64,000 bases of DNA, from positions 3,826,983-3,890,982 of the forward strand of contig SMSO01000032.1 in NCBI GenBank assembly GCA_004764695.1. Reading direction: 5' to 3'. The first letter of the stretch is position 1. Every line of letters starts with the position of its first letter. This document shows positions 18,101 through 29,332 of this stretch, in pieces. The notes beneath the pieces are model-generated. The model was not told the origin of the DNA, did no database searches, and saw only the letters and a program-made list of their open reading frames with translations. This stretch comes from Schizochytrium sp. TIO01 (Eukaryota > Sar > Bigyra > Thraustochytrida > Thraustochytriidae). The position numbers and the translations under genes were made by a program.

Positions 18101-20635
18101 GGTATTTTTTGGGGTGAAGATGTTTGGTCTTGCTTTTCTTACCACCAATAGCTACAGTCCGAATTACCTCAGTTAACGAGGCAACTCCTCACTGTCCCTC
18201 ATCTTCGGTTGCGTCCTATTCATTGATATTACCTATTGTCTTCTCCAAAAACATCGAAAATGCCACTGTCTTCCTCCTGGAGTATAGTTCATTCTTTTTT
18301 TCTCCTTTTTTGTTTGCTCAACCTTCCCCGCCATAGTCAGTGTATGTACAAAACCCCATCTCCGTGGTGGTTCAGGCTCGCCCCAGCGTTTCCTTAGGCC
18401 ACCAAAGGAAGGCATAGGCACTGCCAATCTCTGTGGACGCAAAGGACCTAACCTAGTCAAAGTCGGGTCGGGCACAGCGCGCGTGTCTGAGACGACACTG
18501 GCCAGGGACCTTGGAAGTAAAATTGCCATCGGCCGCTCTAGGTAGTAGACGCTTAGTACCTGCTAGTGCCAGTTTTCTCTAGGCACATTTAGGATATCAT
18601 AGACATTCTAAAATGGGTTGTGCCGGTTCCTGGTTCCAGGCTCTGGTTGAAACGCGAGTACTAGGAGCTTGGCCAAAACTTTGCTCAGGTGTGGCGAAGA
18701 AGTGATAATAGCGCATGGGGTGAAGCAAAGAAAGACATACGTTTGTGCCTGCTTGCAGAGTATGGCCGTTGCGACGCGTGTGGAGCGACATGTTGAATTC
18801 GGAAGGTTTGGCTTATGTGAGGAGTAAGCGAATATCTTGCACCGCACGAAGGTGGCAGATTTAAGAAGATAGATGTCGTCAATATTGGACGCGCTTTGGA
18901 GGCACATTATTCAAAGAGGGGCTTTCTCTTTTCCACCCAAGCCGCAGCTTACGCTCGTCGTTGAAGAGGACGCGCCTATGAAACTTGAGTTTTAATTGTA
19001 AGAAGGGGTACACCAGAGACATGCGCGTGCGCTGACCAGTGCACGCAAAACCTATACGAACTAGGCAACGGGTAATTGGATTATTGATAGTAGCGGGGCC
19101 TCATATGGATTTACCGATGTATGTGCACAAGAGTATGTAGTATAAGAAGGTCGACTCAAGTCACTAGGGGTCAGGTTGGGCTGAACGAGGGACGAGCTGT
19201 TAACAATTCCTTGAGCAAAGTGGAAGATCATAATAGCACAGCAAGACGATGAAAGACCTTAGGTGGCCTTTCGAGGCGAATGCCGTGGACCTGCTATATG
19301 GCTGACAAATGCCAATAAAGTACGACTGGGTGTGGACTTCCAGCCATGGCGTGATACATATACTCATGCAGGAATACAAGAGTGTGGGTACATAAATATT
19401 GCCCCTTCCCGAGTTTCAAAATGCATCAAAGCTACAGAGAGAAGCCTTCAGACCATGCTTTAATTACAATCTGAACATACTGTACGTACAAAAGCGGATT
19501 GCAGAATGTCAGGCCAGATCTCAAGGTGCTTGAGATAATAAAGGCTGGATTGGATCAACGAAATTCAATAGAGTGCTGGAAGTACGCCCGTATGAAATTT
19601 TAGCTAGTGTTTATCCGAGTTTTGAACTGATCGCTACCTTTCCTGAAAACCTGCCGAGGCTTTTGGGTCTCAATAAAGTATACGTGATAATTGGCAGGGT
19701 TTTATACAGCCTCCTTTTAGTGTACCACAATAATAAAGACGATTCTCTGTTATCTAACTTGAGTCATTTTGATGCTGTCAAGTAATCAACTAGCTGTCTA
19801 TGAATATTTAAAATTAAAAACTGAATGAAAAGTACTCTTTGGTAAGATAGACCAAGTATAATTAATTCGTTACATGCATTTTACAGTTTACAGAGGAGCC
19901 CATAGATAGCTGCCATGCCAGGAAAACGAGTAGTTGTGCATAAAAAAGTAAAATCCAGTCCGTTTGATCTAGATCCTTGACGTGAATGGATTCAGGAAGG
20001 CGGTTGAAAGACAGACGAATCATACATCTTGTTACTGTGTGGTACATGTAGTTTTTCATTTTTTATATTTATTTTATTTATAATAAATTATTATTTTTTC
20101 TCTCTTTAAACATTTCTGTCATCTTTTTTATTTCTGAATAAGAATATTATGCAGATAGCTCAGCCTGACACTTCGATGAAAAGAGTTCAAGCAACAGCGC
20201 GTGCCCACGGTTATCCTCCGTACTTGAAACAAGGAGAGGGATAAGTGGAGGTCGGAGAATTGTTGGGTCACACTCGTTAGGACTGTTGTTTGTGAGTGTG
20301 TCATCCGAAACACACATTTTACAGAGAAGACAAATGCATGAAGATCATTAACGGTTCTGGGAAGTTGGTAGAATTGGCGAACTGATCTTTTGGTGCGGAA
20401 GAGAAGCATCCGCAAAAGCGACAGGGTGCTTTTCTCTGCTCCTTCCTTTGGGGTGTATCATAACGAGACATCCAGAACCTTGCACGGTAAATAATTTGAG
20501 AATACAAAGTTGCTCGCCAGTACCAAGCAAACCTGAAACTTGGAAAGCAACAATAGACCTTGGTCTCAGATACAACTTTCCAGCTGTACGTAACTAATCA
20601 ACTGAGTAACAGTATACACAACTTTGCGGTATACT

Positions 20636-21904
20636 ATGAAGGCCCAGCAGCTCCATGGACTTGCGATTCTTCTGCTAAGCGTTTTCATGCTCGCAACCCA
20701 AGTTCGTGGACATGGCTATATGCTATCGCCAAAGCCCCGTAATGTGTACTACAATGGCGGTAGTGCAGGTTCTGGTGACATCCAGTCTATGTCTGCAGGC
20801 GGTACCTCTGTAGAGAGAGAGAATGGGCATGGGCTCTGTGGAGATCTTGCCAGTCGGAAGGAATTTATGGCGCCTAACGCTTATGGCCCCACTGATCCTC
20901 AGATGACCGTCTATTCAGGCGAAGATATAGAAATCAAGGTAAAGATCACCGCGCATCATTGGGGATGGTTCGAATTCCGCCTTTGCGTGCCTGATGATGG
21001 GGGTGTTGACCGTACCCAACCAATCACTCAGGCGTGTTTGAACAAGCACGTACTTAAATTCAACCGTACATACACCATGAACAGCTACACCAGCAACATG
21101 GAGTCTGGAGTTTCGAGCCCTGCCGATTACGTTGGGCCAGGATCTTCGAACTATAGATTTGAGCATTCGAAGTGCCCCTACCTTCCTGATGGAGGTCTTC
21201 GCGGGAGTTGCTGCAGAAGTGGAGGATCTTGCTCCGACCCGAGTGAAAACGAAGAGAGATGGGTTTTGCCAAAGCCGCAAGATGAACCTTTCGTCATGCG
21301 TTTCAAGGTTCCTGAAGGCATTGAGTGTGAACGCTGCGTATTACAGTGGTTTTACGAAACTGGCAACAGCCCAGACAGCTACCCTGAAGGATTTTGGAAT
21401 TGCGCAGATATCCAAGTGATTGGCTCGGGTCAAACATCAGCGCCTACACTCCCCACCCCAGCGCCTACTAATGGTGTACCAGTAGTGACTCCCACAACTT
21501 CGACTCCAGCTACTACTGCTGCGCCCACAGCTTTGACCACACCGTCTCCTACAAAGTCAGGCGAACAAACGTGCCATGGCACCGGAGTCGGGAACCCTCC
21601 TGTTACTGATGAATGGTGCCAGAACGCTGGTTGTGCTCAGGCTTACATTGATGCAGGATACTGCTATTTGTCAAACGCACCGTCGCAAACTTCTGCACCC
21701 ACTGCTGTGAGTGTATCGACAAATTCCCCTACAGCTCTTACGATGTCCCCCACGGCATCGCCTACAAGCTCAAGCACCGATAGCAGCAGCGGATGTTATG
21801 GTACAGGCAAAGGTAACCCCCCTACTACAGATAGTTGGTGCCAAGCCGTTGGTTGCGCACAAGTATATGTTGACGGTGGCTACTGTACGCGCAGCGCTCT
21901 TTGA
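20636..21904 (+). CDS. Secreted LPMO (chitin-binding type 4/AA15-like) with two Cys-rich C-terminal modules
   Basis: 422 residues from ATG 20636. The upstream TTG in the same frame is ignored. Residues 1-25 are a signal peptide, and cleavage before HGYMLSPKPRN would expose His26 as the N-terminal histidine of a copper histidine brace. The second brace histidine is in ITAHHWGWFEF (H107 or H108). CVLQWFYETGNSPDSYPEGFWNCADI (231-259) resembles the end of AA15-type and oomycete LPMO domains. The enzyme would oxidatively cleave chitin or cellulose. A Pro/Thr/Ser-rich linker (about 265-310) leads to two 31-residue modules, C313-C343 and C387-C417, separated by another linker. Both have identical cysteine spacing (C-x14-C-x4-C-x9-C) and shared words GNPP, TD-x-WC, GCAQ, GYC. 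By position they look like substrate-binding modules, but I do not recognise the family. Confidence 0.85.
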   Translation: MKAQQLHGLAILLLSVFMLATQVRGHGYMLSPKPRNVYYNGGSAGSGDIQSMSAGGTSVERENGHGLCGDLASRKEFMAPNAYGPTDPQMTVYSGEDIEIKVKITAHHWGWFEFRLCVPDDGGVDRTQPITQACLNKHVLKFNRTYTMNSYTSNMESGVSSPADYVGPGSSNYRFEHSKCPYLPDGGLRGSCCRSGGSCSDPSENEERWVLPKPQDEPFVMRFKVPEGIECERCVLQWFYETGNSPDSYPEGFWNCADIQVIGSGQTSAPTLPTPAPTNGVPVVTPTTSTPATTAAPTALTTPSPTKSGEQTCHGTGVGNPPVTDEWCQNAGCAQAYIDAGYCYLSNAPSQTSAPTAVSVSTNSPTALTMSPTASPTSSSTDSSSGCYGTGKGNPPTTDSWCQAVGCAQVYVDGGYCTRSAL

Positions 21905-22596
21905 GTTTCTTTTACATCTTCTGGTTACCGAATATGATTAGTTTGAATTTATAAAAGTAGCAACCAATCTTGAGTTTTCTTTGAACCAAGTAAATGGTGG
22001 TATAGTATAGCGACACCCCCCATTAAAAAAATGAAGTATACTTGTCTCCACTCATTTCGCACGGGCAATAATATAGAGGTGTTGAAAGTGTCGAATCGTA
22101 AATGAAGAACAACATATTTATACACGCTTGCAAAGATGAATACCATTACCTGGTAGAGACATTCATTTGATAGATAGATTGCAAGTCAATGCGATGAGAC
22201 AAAATTTACTTCTGGGAAGAATTTGTTTTGGTTTTTTAATTAAAAATTATCAGTCACAGCAACATCGAGAAAGCAGCGTAGTGGGGTTAGCGGCAACGGG
22301 GGCAGGATTTAAGATTGCCATATTTACGCATTTGTGTGCCTATGGTAATTAAAAACCCAGAGTAAGCATCGGACACGGGCACTTACAAGCAAGAAAAGTA
22401 GAAAATGCACACCACGAGTAACCCCTTCAAATCTCCTTTGATAAAAAGAAAAAATGAACGTAGGAAAAAAAAAAAAGCGGAGGATAGGTTGCAAGTGCAG
22501 CAGCAGCATTCACGCATGGAAAGTGAGAATAGAAGGCGCAAAGTATTGGCATACTCATATTCAATTGGACTACAACACACTGAGAGGAGCAACGAT
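21905..22596. other. Convergent spacer
   Basis: 3' flanks of the LPMO (+) and the small orphan (-). AT-rich, with an A-run at 22465-22478. No gene. Confidence 0.6.
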
Positions 22597-23208
22597 TTAG
22601 TTTAGGGGACGCCAGGTGATACCACTGTTTTTGGTCACAGTATCTTGAAAAACATCCGTACTAGTTTTCTTGACACCCTTGAGGGAAAGGTTAGACTTAG
22701 GCAAAATGGCAACAATGGCCATTTCACGTGATATAGTCCATGTGTTTCGCTCAACAAAGTGAACACCGAGGTCTTTATCCATGTACCAAAAGTCTGTGTC
22801 ACGTTCTGTGTAAATCTGAATGAGAGCATCATTGTCATTTGCAAGCTTGAAGAACTGTTTCCAGCCAGCAAAAAGCTTCGCTCGGTTGACGGCAAGGCCT
22901 CGAATAAGCTCTGTTCGGCCACCATTCTTAAATTTGAAGGCGGGCACGTTTACACGAGGGAAGAAGAATGCAAGAGCATTATCTACGGTGGTCTCAGACC
23001 AAATGGCCATAAGAACACCACCATTGGACTCCTCAAAGACAAGATATAAGCCGCGGGTCCTGGCTTCGGGATCCTCCGGCAGACCCAAAGCAAAATCGGG
23101 GGTGTCTTCATATCTCGATTTCACAATTTTCTTACTCTTCCTTGGTGCTGTGAAGCCCACATCCGTGCCAGCCTCTGCCGGTGCTGATTTGCTACCGCAA
23201 ATGCCCAT
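22597..23208 (-). CDS. Small protein with N-myristoylation/palmitoylation signal, unknown function
   Basis: 203 residues from ATG 23208. A further 29 in-frame codons upstream start at a non-ATG codon and look untranslated. The N-terminus MGICGSKSAP is a textbook N-myristoylation sequence (Gly2, Ser6, Lys7) with two cysteines available for palmitoylation, so the protein is probably tethered to the cytosolic face of a membrane. A basic stretch follows (RKSKKIVKSR). The remaining 150 residues look globular (alternating aromatic strands such as FAFKFKNGG-type and FWYMDKDLGVHFVERNTW), but I do not recognise the family. The end WRPLN is followed by a clean stop. Protein-like composition and the lipidation motif support it as real. 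Confidence 0.72.
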   Translation of the reverse strand: MGICGSKSAPAEAGTDVGFTAPRKSKKIVKSRYEDTPDFALGLPEDPEARTRGLYLVFEESNGGVLMAIWSETTVDNALAFFFPRVNVPAFKFKNGGRTELIRGLAVNRAKLFAGWKQFFKLANDNDALIQIYTERDTDFWYMDKDLGVHFVERNTWTISREMAIVAILPKSNLSLKGVKKTSTDVFQDTVTKNSGITWRPLN

Positions 23209-26200
23209 TTTGATCCTGGTTCCTTTGCAATCAAACGTAAACAGGCAATCTGGTCCGTGGTGCACTCCAATGAACAGTATATCAAGTATGTGCACGCTCG
23301 ATCCGTGCTTTTAGCTGCTCCACTTTTAAGCTGTACGATCAGCCCTGATAATGAGGTTCTACGCTACACGAGGACAGCAATACGTGCAAGCCTGGCTTCC
23401 CTTGCCACGCTTTGCTTGGTGCAAAAAAGGGGTCTTTGCGCGAACGAGGGAGTTGATTGCGAGGGGGTCCTCCACGGACCCAGCAGTTGACTGAGCGAGT
23501 TTTACTGATTGAGCAAAGCGTGCACGCGCCACCCACGGTTCTCCACGTCGCGTCCAAAGACTCGCGACACCAGATGACGTTTGAATCCAACTCGCGCTCT
23601 AGCAAAGGGAGTCTGGGCGGTCCCTTCGCTTAGACTTTTAGAGACTGCTTTGGTGGTCTGCCTGATGCATACATGCGCGCCGATCGATGGTGTGATTTGT
23701 TATTGTTATTATGTTCATGCGTCGATTCATTCTCTCATTTATTCGGTCAATGATTTATTTGTTCACTTCCTATTCCTAATTCCTTTTCACTTTTTAAGAA
23801 TTAAAAACACTCTTAATAGGGTTTATCTATGTATTTTTTAAAAATTAAAATTAATACTTCCTTCTAAGGTTATAAAGAAAACAAACAAATAAATGGTTTT
23901 CCTAAAGAAAAGGAGGTATTCCATTCTCTTTGCACTTGAGCACCTAAGTGTTGTCGCGTGTTGTGAAGGTATTCACTTTATTGTAATAAAGTCTTGTGAT
24001 ACCTTCAAGGTTTTATCTTCTCTAAAAGTGGCTCTTTCCCCGCTTTCGTCTCCGTTTCTGGTAGCAGTCAGTGTCCAGTACTTGCCAATGAAAGTAGATA
24101 TACACATACTTAGTACTTACCCTTTCCATATTAAACCAGTAGTTGGTGATGTAAGTAAGTAATACTAGTAAAACTGGAAAATCAGATGAATTGTTTTCCC
24201 ATTCCGTGTCCTTGGAAGTCATTAGATTGATCAGAGGTGCCACAACACAACAGCAGTTCAACCAATTCAATCAATACAATCAACGATCCAGACAGGCAGC
24301 CAAGCAGCGGCGCAGGTACGACCGATGGGAATGCGATCGTGGTAAAATTGTGTCCAGCTCAAGTACATGCTCTTCCTTCACGTGCTGGTAAAGTTTACGA
24401 CGAGCTTTTTGTCTGTCGCTGTCACCAAATCAGAGGCTCTGTTCGTTAGATTTTTTTAAGGAAACGCGCTGAGCATCTTTTCAAGCCTGAGAGATGTTTT
24501 CTTGCAAGCGTTGTTGCAGGCTCCCATCATAATGGTCACCAACTCATTCAAGAATGTGAATACAAGGTTAAGCTTGTTGTGTTGATTACGGGCATATCGT
24601 CCTGGATGTCTGGAAGTGCATCGATTCAAAGGACAAAAGTGCCTAAAACTGGTTCTGCTCCCTTGCTCTGCAAATTTTCTTGATTGAAAGAATTAAGGAA
24701 ACTAGTCAGCGGCACGTGCTCAACAGATGGCTCAAAACAAGAGGCGAAAGCAGAAGTGAGCCAAGAAGAGTTTGCAGTGAGGCCTCCTCTGAAGATCGCA
24801 GTGGCTTTCGATACGTTATAGGCACAGATCTGACCTCGGCAAGCACTGTCGGCGAACTGTGCTTCAATTGACCAGACATCTCCAAAATTTTGGTCGAGCG
24901 TGATTTGTACTACGGTGCACGTGACGATTATTGTTGTACAGATGGGCGGAAGGCCGGTGTCCGGCAGACATCGCTGGTCGGTGTGATCACTAATCTCTGG
25001 AGGACAAGAAAATTGGCAAGACACTTGAAGAATGATGATAACAGCTTTTCGTCAAAATATCAGGAATGAATAATCTATGATCGAGGGTTGAAGGAGCTTT
25101 ATCAGTTCACGAATCACTCGCTCGCGGCGCGCGCAACTTGTGCATGGACCCTTTTCAAAATATAATGTATTGCATTGGAACACTTCAGCATGATAAACCA
25201 TTTGGAGATATTTCCAATCCAATATAAGTGTTACATAAAATAGTTCCGTTCCATTTGTTCTATTCTGGCCCTCGCTGGACGCGCGCCACGTTTTATGGGG
25301 GGTGCTACTGTATCTCGTAATAGTGCTAGCAAATGCTGGGATCCAGCGTTTTTCTTTTATTCGAATTATTCGATTTATTCGCTGAGAAAGAAAGAGTTTT
25401 GGAGAATCTTTTGAAAGTTTTTTTAATTCTGCGTAAAGTTTCTCTTCTCAATGTTCTCTTCCCCAGAACTTTTAGATTCTTGTTGTTTTGAAGCTTTCTC
25501 TTTTCAAGAAGAATCATCGTTGGCAATTGATAAACAGCCTCTAACGTATCTGCAAATCTGCATGGAAAGAGCAGGAACCTAACCTCTAGAGTAACCATGA
25601 GATATTGTGTAATGCAATGAACTGGCATTATGAATTCCTTTTTGCGGCCTCGAAGTTCTTTGAAATGTAATAGCCTTTAATGACCTGCTAAGTATAATTG
25701 GACTATTTTCGTTTTGAAAATAGTTCGATAGCAGAGAAGTTTATGTTTTCTTCTTGTTTTCCCTTTTTTTCTTTACTTTACTTTTCTTTACTTTTCTTAA
25801 GTTTTACTTCTTTCTGGGCATTGATCCACGCCAAAGCCCTTCAACTGACGCAGCTGTCGGCTACGGCGAGAAAGGCCCCGGCACCGAATTGAGGCTGCCC
25901 GCCAACAGGAGTCGATGCGGTAGCTTCGACGCCAACCTTGACAGCAACCAGTACACCTGACTGTGTGCACACAAAAGTTGCGATTTGTTGAGATGTGCGG
26001 TCAAGGCAGCTGCTGATCCACGTACCTGTCTGTCAAGAAGCGCTCCCCCTCTTGAAGAAGGGAATGGAAGTCGAGCTTTGGCTATGCAGCTAGGATTTAA
26101 CGACCTGTAGAGAGTCCAGAGGCTTTGGAGTTCTTGGAGTGGATAACGCATATATCATTCTTAAGCAAAATACCAAAAGGAATCAATTGAAAAAGGAGCC

Positions 26201-27421
26201 CAACCGTTTTGGAGGCGACCAAAGCGATTCCCTGAGCTCCATGGACAGTGCTGCCGGTGCGGGGCGAGACAAGTCGTGCCGCTGGAAGCCACTGCTGCGA
26301 GATAAATGCGATCGAGCGCGAGCTGGTAGCCTCCTCGCAGAAAGCAATTAGGAGGTGGGACCGCTCGCCACATATCGAAGTAACAGAGAGTGCACACCTA
26401 GGTGATCAATACTGTCGGCCAAACCATGTTTTCTGAAAAGCTAGCAGAGTTTAACGTGGGGTTTAGCAATAGCAGGGGTAGAAGACTGAAAATATCAAGG
26501 ATCTCATATGTCACGACAATGTGTGTGTATGTTGGCGCTTCTTTGAGGGCTACAGGAGTTGACGCGGAATCGTGAGATTTGTGATGCCTGTGCACACTCG
26601 TCCTGCCATTCGAGTATGGTGTTCTATTACCTGAATGGTTGCGGAAGTAAAGGGGCCACTTTGCTAACCAAATGACATAGCTAAGTAGCATCCAGTGATC
26701 CCTGGTATGATGGTCTTTCTTTGAAAGTTCTTTTGAAAAAACTCACATTCCGCCGTCGCCGTCCACTCGATTGGGGCTTTTCATCTGTCATCATTCAAGA
26801 AAGAACGCCAGAGAGTACCAACTGTGCGAATGGGTCAATCTCTAAAGATAAAATATGACATTTTCTTAGATCATAGAATACAACAAATAGTAGGGTATGT
26901 CTTTATTTTCCATAGTTATTGCGAGATAATTTTCCTTTAGTTGTATATGTTAAAAGTATCCAGGGAAAACTGATTTGATGCTCATAATTCCGATCGAAGA
27001 GTGATCGCCACATGCGCCTAAAAAAAGGTTTTTATAAAATCTTCCGCAAATAGTTGCATGTGCATAGTGATAGAACTATATTACCTTAACTGCAGACTCA
27101 ATTAAATGTGTCCCGAAAGGGGAGGGCATTCATTTGATTTGTTCTTTTCCTCATGATACAGAAAGACGATTCATGTACTATGTTCTCGAACTATAAAAAT
27201 CGAAGGTATCGCGAGTTGGTAATAGTTATTATAGGTAATTTTAATTCATTTTAAAGAAAAAGGATTTTGAACGCCCCTAAGCAAATGAGGAAAGCTCGCT
27301 GGGTCATCTTCAAAACTCCAAAGTATAAGATTGGAATCGAGAGAGAGAGACGAGGGCTTCTGTGCTTTATTTTGATACGTCAGGCCAGATGGCAGTGATA
27401 TAATGTTTTATCAAGTAAGCG
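23209..27421. other. 4.2-kb gene-poor region
   Basis: No gene I can defend. It contains an imperfect hairpin (23964-24007), C/T-rich and A/T-rich tracts, and several 60-130-codon frames. The best of these, minus-strand 24626-25024 (132 codons, Cys-containing), has no recognisable motif. A short (GA)n stretch is at 27340-27352. A spliced gene made of small exons could be missed here. Confidence 0.5.
23964..24007. repeat. Imperfect inverted repeat (about 44 nt)
   Basis: TGAAGGTAT (23964-23972) pairs with ATACCTTCA (23999-24007). Inside, CAC pairs with GTG and TTTATT with AATAAA, with small bulges. It lies in noncoding DNA. Confidence 0.7.
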
Positions 27422-29332
27422 TCATGATGACTTGTTTTCATTTTCGTTCATGGCTTCTGCTGCAGGTCCTAAACGATGTTGCGGCTTATCTTCATAAGCC
27501 ATAGTCTCGCGAGCAAGCTGAAGCTTTCTTTCTCTACGTTCGCGGGCCTCTTGCTGCAATTGTTCATGGCGTTCCTGCCGTTTACGCTTATCAGCAGCAA
27601 CTGCTTCCTGACGTGCAGCCTTTTTAGCTTCTTCTGCTTCCACAATGGGGTCTTTAATGCTGTTGAGATACTTTATGCACTCCTCGCGATTAGCACTGGC
27701 ATTCCCGCGATGGCGGATACGCCAATCAAGCTGGTGGTCCATTAGAATACCAATATGAGTACCACCACGAGCAATGCCAAGAGACTTCATCAGAGATTTT
27801 CCATCAAGCAATGGCTTATCCTTCCACATGTCGCGTAATAACCAGTCTTCGCACGCTACCTTGTGTGTAAGTGAAAGGACGTCCTCTAAGTCAGGGCGAT
27901 GCGCAGCGGTAAATGCAAGAATAATCGGCATGTAGTGTTTGGCACGGACATAGACACGTCCAATAGCAACGCGGAGATCATCGTTATCCTTAATGTCTGA
28001 ATTCGCAGCAGCAACAGCTGCCTTTACGGCTTCAAGGTTCTCAATGAGGGAAAGCGCAGTCATGGTCACCAAAGCCACGTCTTGCGCCACGGAAGCCTTC
28101 ATCTTAACAGTGTCGCGCACGACCAGCTGCATGGCAGGCTCAAGTTTACGCTTGGGGTGACCAATGCCATTGAAGTCGTTCATATCATAAAAAAGAGTCG
28201 TGAGACAGGTGATTGCATAATTGTCCAGCTTATACGGGCTACGTTCATCAAAAGGATACTGGAAGCGGGTGGTCTCGATGCTGTCAGCCTCTTGCTCAGC
28301 CTTAAGAATGGACACAGTTTGTTTCGCAAGATCAACACGTGCTTGCCAGTCAAGGTTGCGAATATGCTCACGCATGCGGTCGTCACTCTCAACTAACTCT
28401 GGGTCAAGCGGGTCCTCAGTGTTGGGGTTTGGAACGACATATGGCGGAACCATAAAGACAACACTGCATAACTTGTAGTCCCACAACAGTTGTAAGGCAT
28501 CAGTAGGACGTGCACTTTCCAGCATACTTCTAAGTTCGATGCCAATGCGCTCACGACTGACTTTTTCTTGCAGTGCTGTGACATTGGTGGGCTCCTGGAG
28601 TGCCTTTTCGATGGTGTCCTCCAACTTAAAGTTGAAGCGGCTGGCAAAGCGGATCGCGCGCAGCATACGCAAGGGGTCATCGTGAAACGTCATATCCGCT
28701 GGAAGTGGGGTGCGGATGACTCCCTCCTCCAAATCACGGAGACCACGCTGGGTTAAATCCTCAACGATATTTTCGTTAATGTTGTAAAAGAGCGCGTTAA
28801 TAGTAAAATCGCGGCGCTCAGCATCCTCCTGCGCTGTACCAAAAGTCATGGATGGAATGCGACTCTCCTGAACATATTCCTCAGCTCGAAGGTTCACAAG
28901 GTCAATGCTCTGACCAAGAATGGAAACTGAAGCTGTCTCAAGGTGCTTGCTCTGGTCTGGGTTGGCTTGGATCAGCCCAATGCGGTGCACCTCCAGGCCA
29001 TTCTCCTGAAGGTATTCGTTAACCTTTTCGGCAAATGCAAGGCCTGTCATATCATCCAGTGCGAGATCGATATCATGGGAGCTTCGTCCAAGAAGTTTAT
29101 CGCGAACCCAGCCTCCAGCTACACGGACCTGAGTGGCAAGCTCAAAGCGCTTGACGACAGCCTTGATGGTTTCAAACAGCTTGATTTCCTCCGGCGTCAA
29201 GGTGAGGTCTTCGCCTGTGAGTTTGCGTGCTGCAAGGCCAGAAGAAAGTGTGCGCACACGTTTTCTTGGTGGCATATCAAGATCCTCATTGTCCCTTGAA
29301 AGAGCAGAAGATAATGCTGAAGATTTTGACAT
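27422..29332 (-). CDS. CCA1: CCA-adding enzyme (tRNA nucleotidyltransferase, class II)
   Basis: 636 residues from the first in-frame ATG at 29332. Class II nucleotidyltransferase motifs occur in order: VRVAGGWVRDKLLG and HDIDLALDD (metal-binding D-x-D) near residues 73-95, RRDFTINALFYN, the RNA-binding-type LRAIRFASRF, and EKVSRERIGIEL. The enzyme adds or repairs the 3' CCA of tRNAs in nucleus, cytosol and mitochondria. The C-terminus is a long basic/acidic coiled coil (about 560-636) not needed in minimal enzymes. The frame stays open for a further 86 codons upstream, to a TAG at 29591-29593, without any ATG. The translated extension is Ala/Arg/Ser-rich and looks like a mitochondrial presequence. 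It may be used from a GTG/CUG-type start or an upstream spliced exon to make a mitochondrial form. Confidence 0.93.
   Translation of the reverse strand: MSKSSALSSALSRDNEDLDMPPRKRVRTLSSGLAARKLTGEDLTLTPEEIKLFETIKAVVKRFELATQVRVAGGWVRDKLLGRSSHDIDLALDDMTGLAFAEKVNEYLQENGLEVHRIGLIQANPDQSKHLETASVSILGQSIDLVNLRAEEYVQESRIPSMTFGTAQEDAERRDFTINALFYNINENIVEDLTQRGLRDLEEGVIRTPLPADMTFHDDPLRMLRAIRFASRFNFKLEDTIEKALQEPTNVTALQEKVSRERIGIELRSMLESARPTDALQLLWDYKLCSVVFMVPPYVVPNPNTEDPLDPELVESDDRMREHIRNLDWQARVDLAKQTVSILKAEQEADSIETTRFQYPFDERSPYKLDNYAITCLTTLFYDMNDFNGIGHPKRKLEPAMQLVVRDTVKMKASVAQDVALVTMTALSLIENLEAVKAAVAAANSDIKDNDDLRVAIGRVYVRAKHYMPIILAFTAAHRPDLEDVLSLTHKVACEDWLLRDMWKDKPLLDGKSLMKSLGIARGGTHIGILMDHQLDWRIRHRGNASANREECIKYLNSIKDPIVEAEEAKKAARQEAVAADKRKRQERHEQLQQEARERRERKLQLARETMAYEDKPQHRLGPAAEAMNENENKSS

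Larger units (their letters stand above)
13657..20635. other. 7-kb gene-poor region
   Basis: No convincing coding region. Frames of 60-155 codons begin mostly with non-ATG codons and match nothing I know. Contents I can name: a GC-rich island (about 14150-14560) that may be the SAR1 promoter region, (TTGC)n at 14694-14716, an (AAAT)n-type tract at 14985-15119, (TTGA)n at 15203-15219, and a 12-bp self-palindrome at 16109-16120. The minus-strand frame 16752-16937 (SYLFGLGLENYEDSSRLF) and the frame 18233-18529 look protein-like in composition but cannot be assigned. Unspliced noncoding RNAs or degraded transposons cannot be excluded. Confidence 0.5.

Noticed and set aside
18233-18529. 98-codon Pro/Arg-rich minus-strand frame
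   Set aside because: It looks protein-like in part, but I could not tie it to any gene, rRNA antisense or element.
24626-25024. 132-codon minus-strand frame in the 23-27 kb gap
   Set aside because: No motif and no splice partners recognised; kept only as a note in the gap description.
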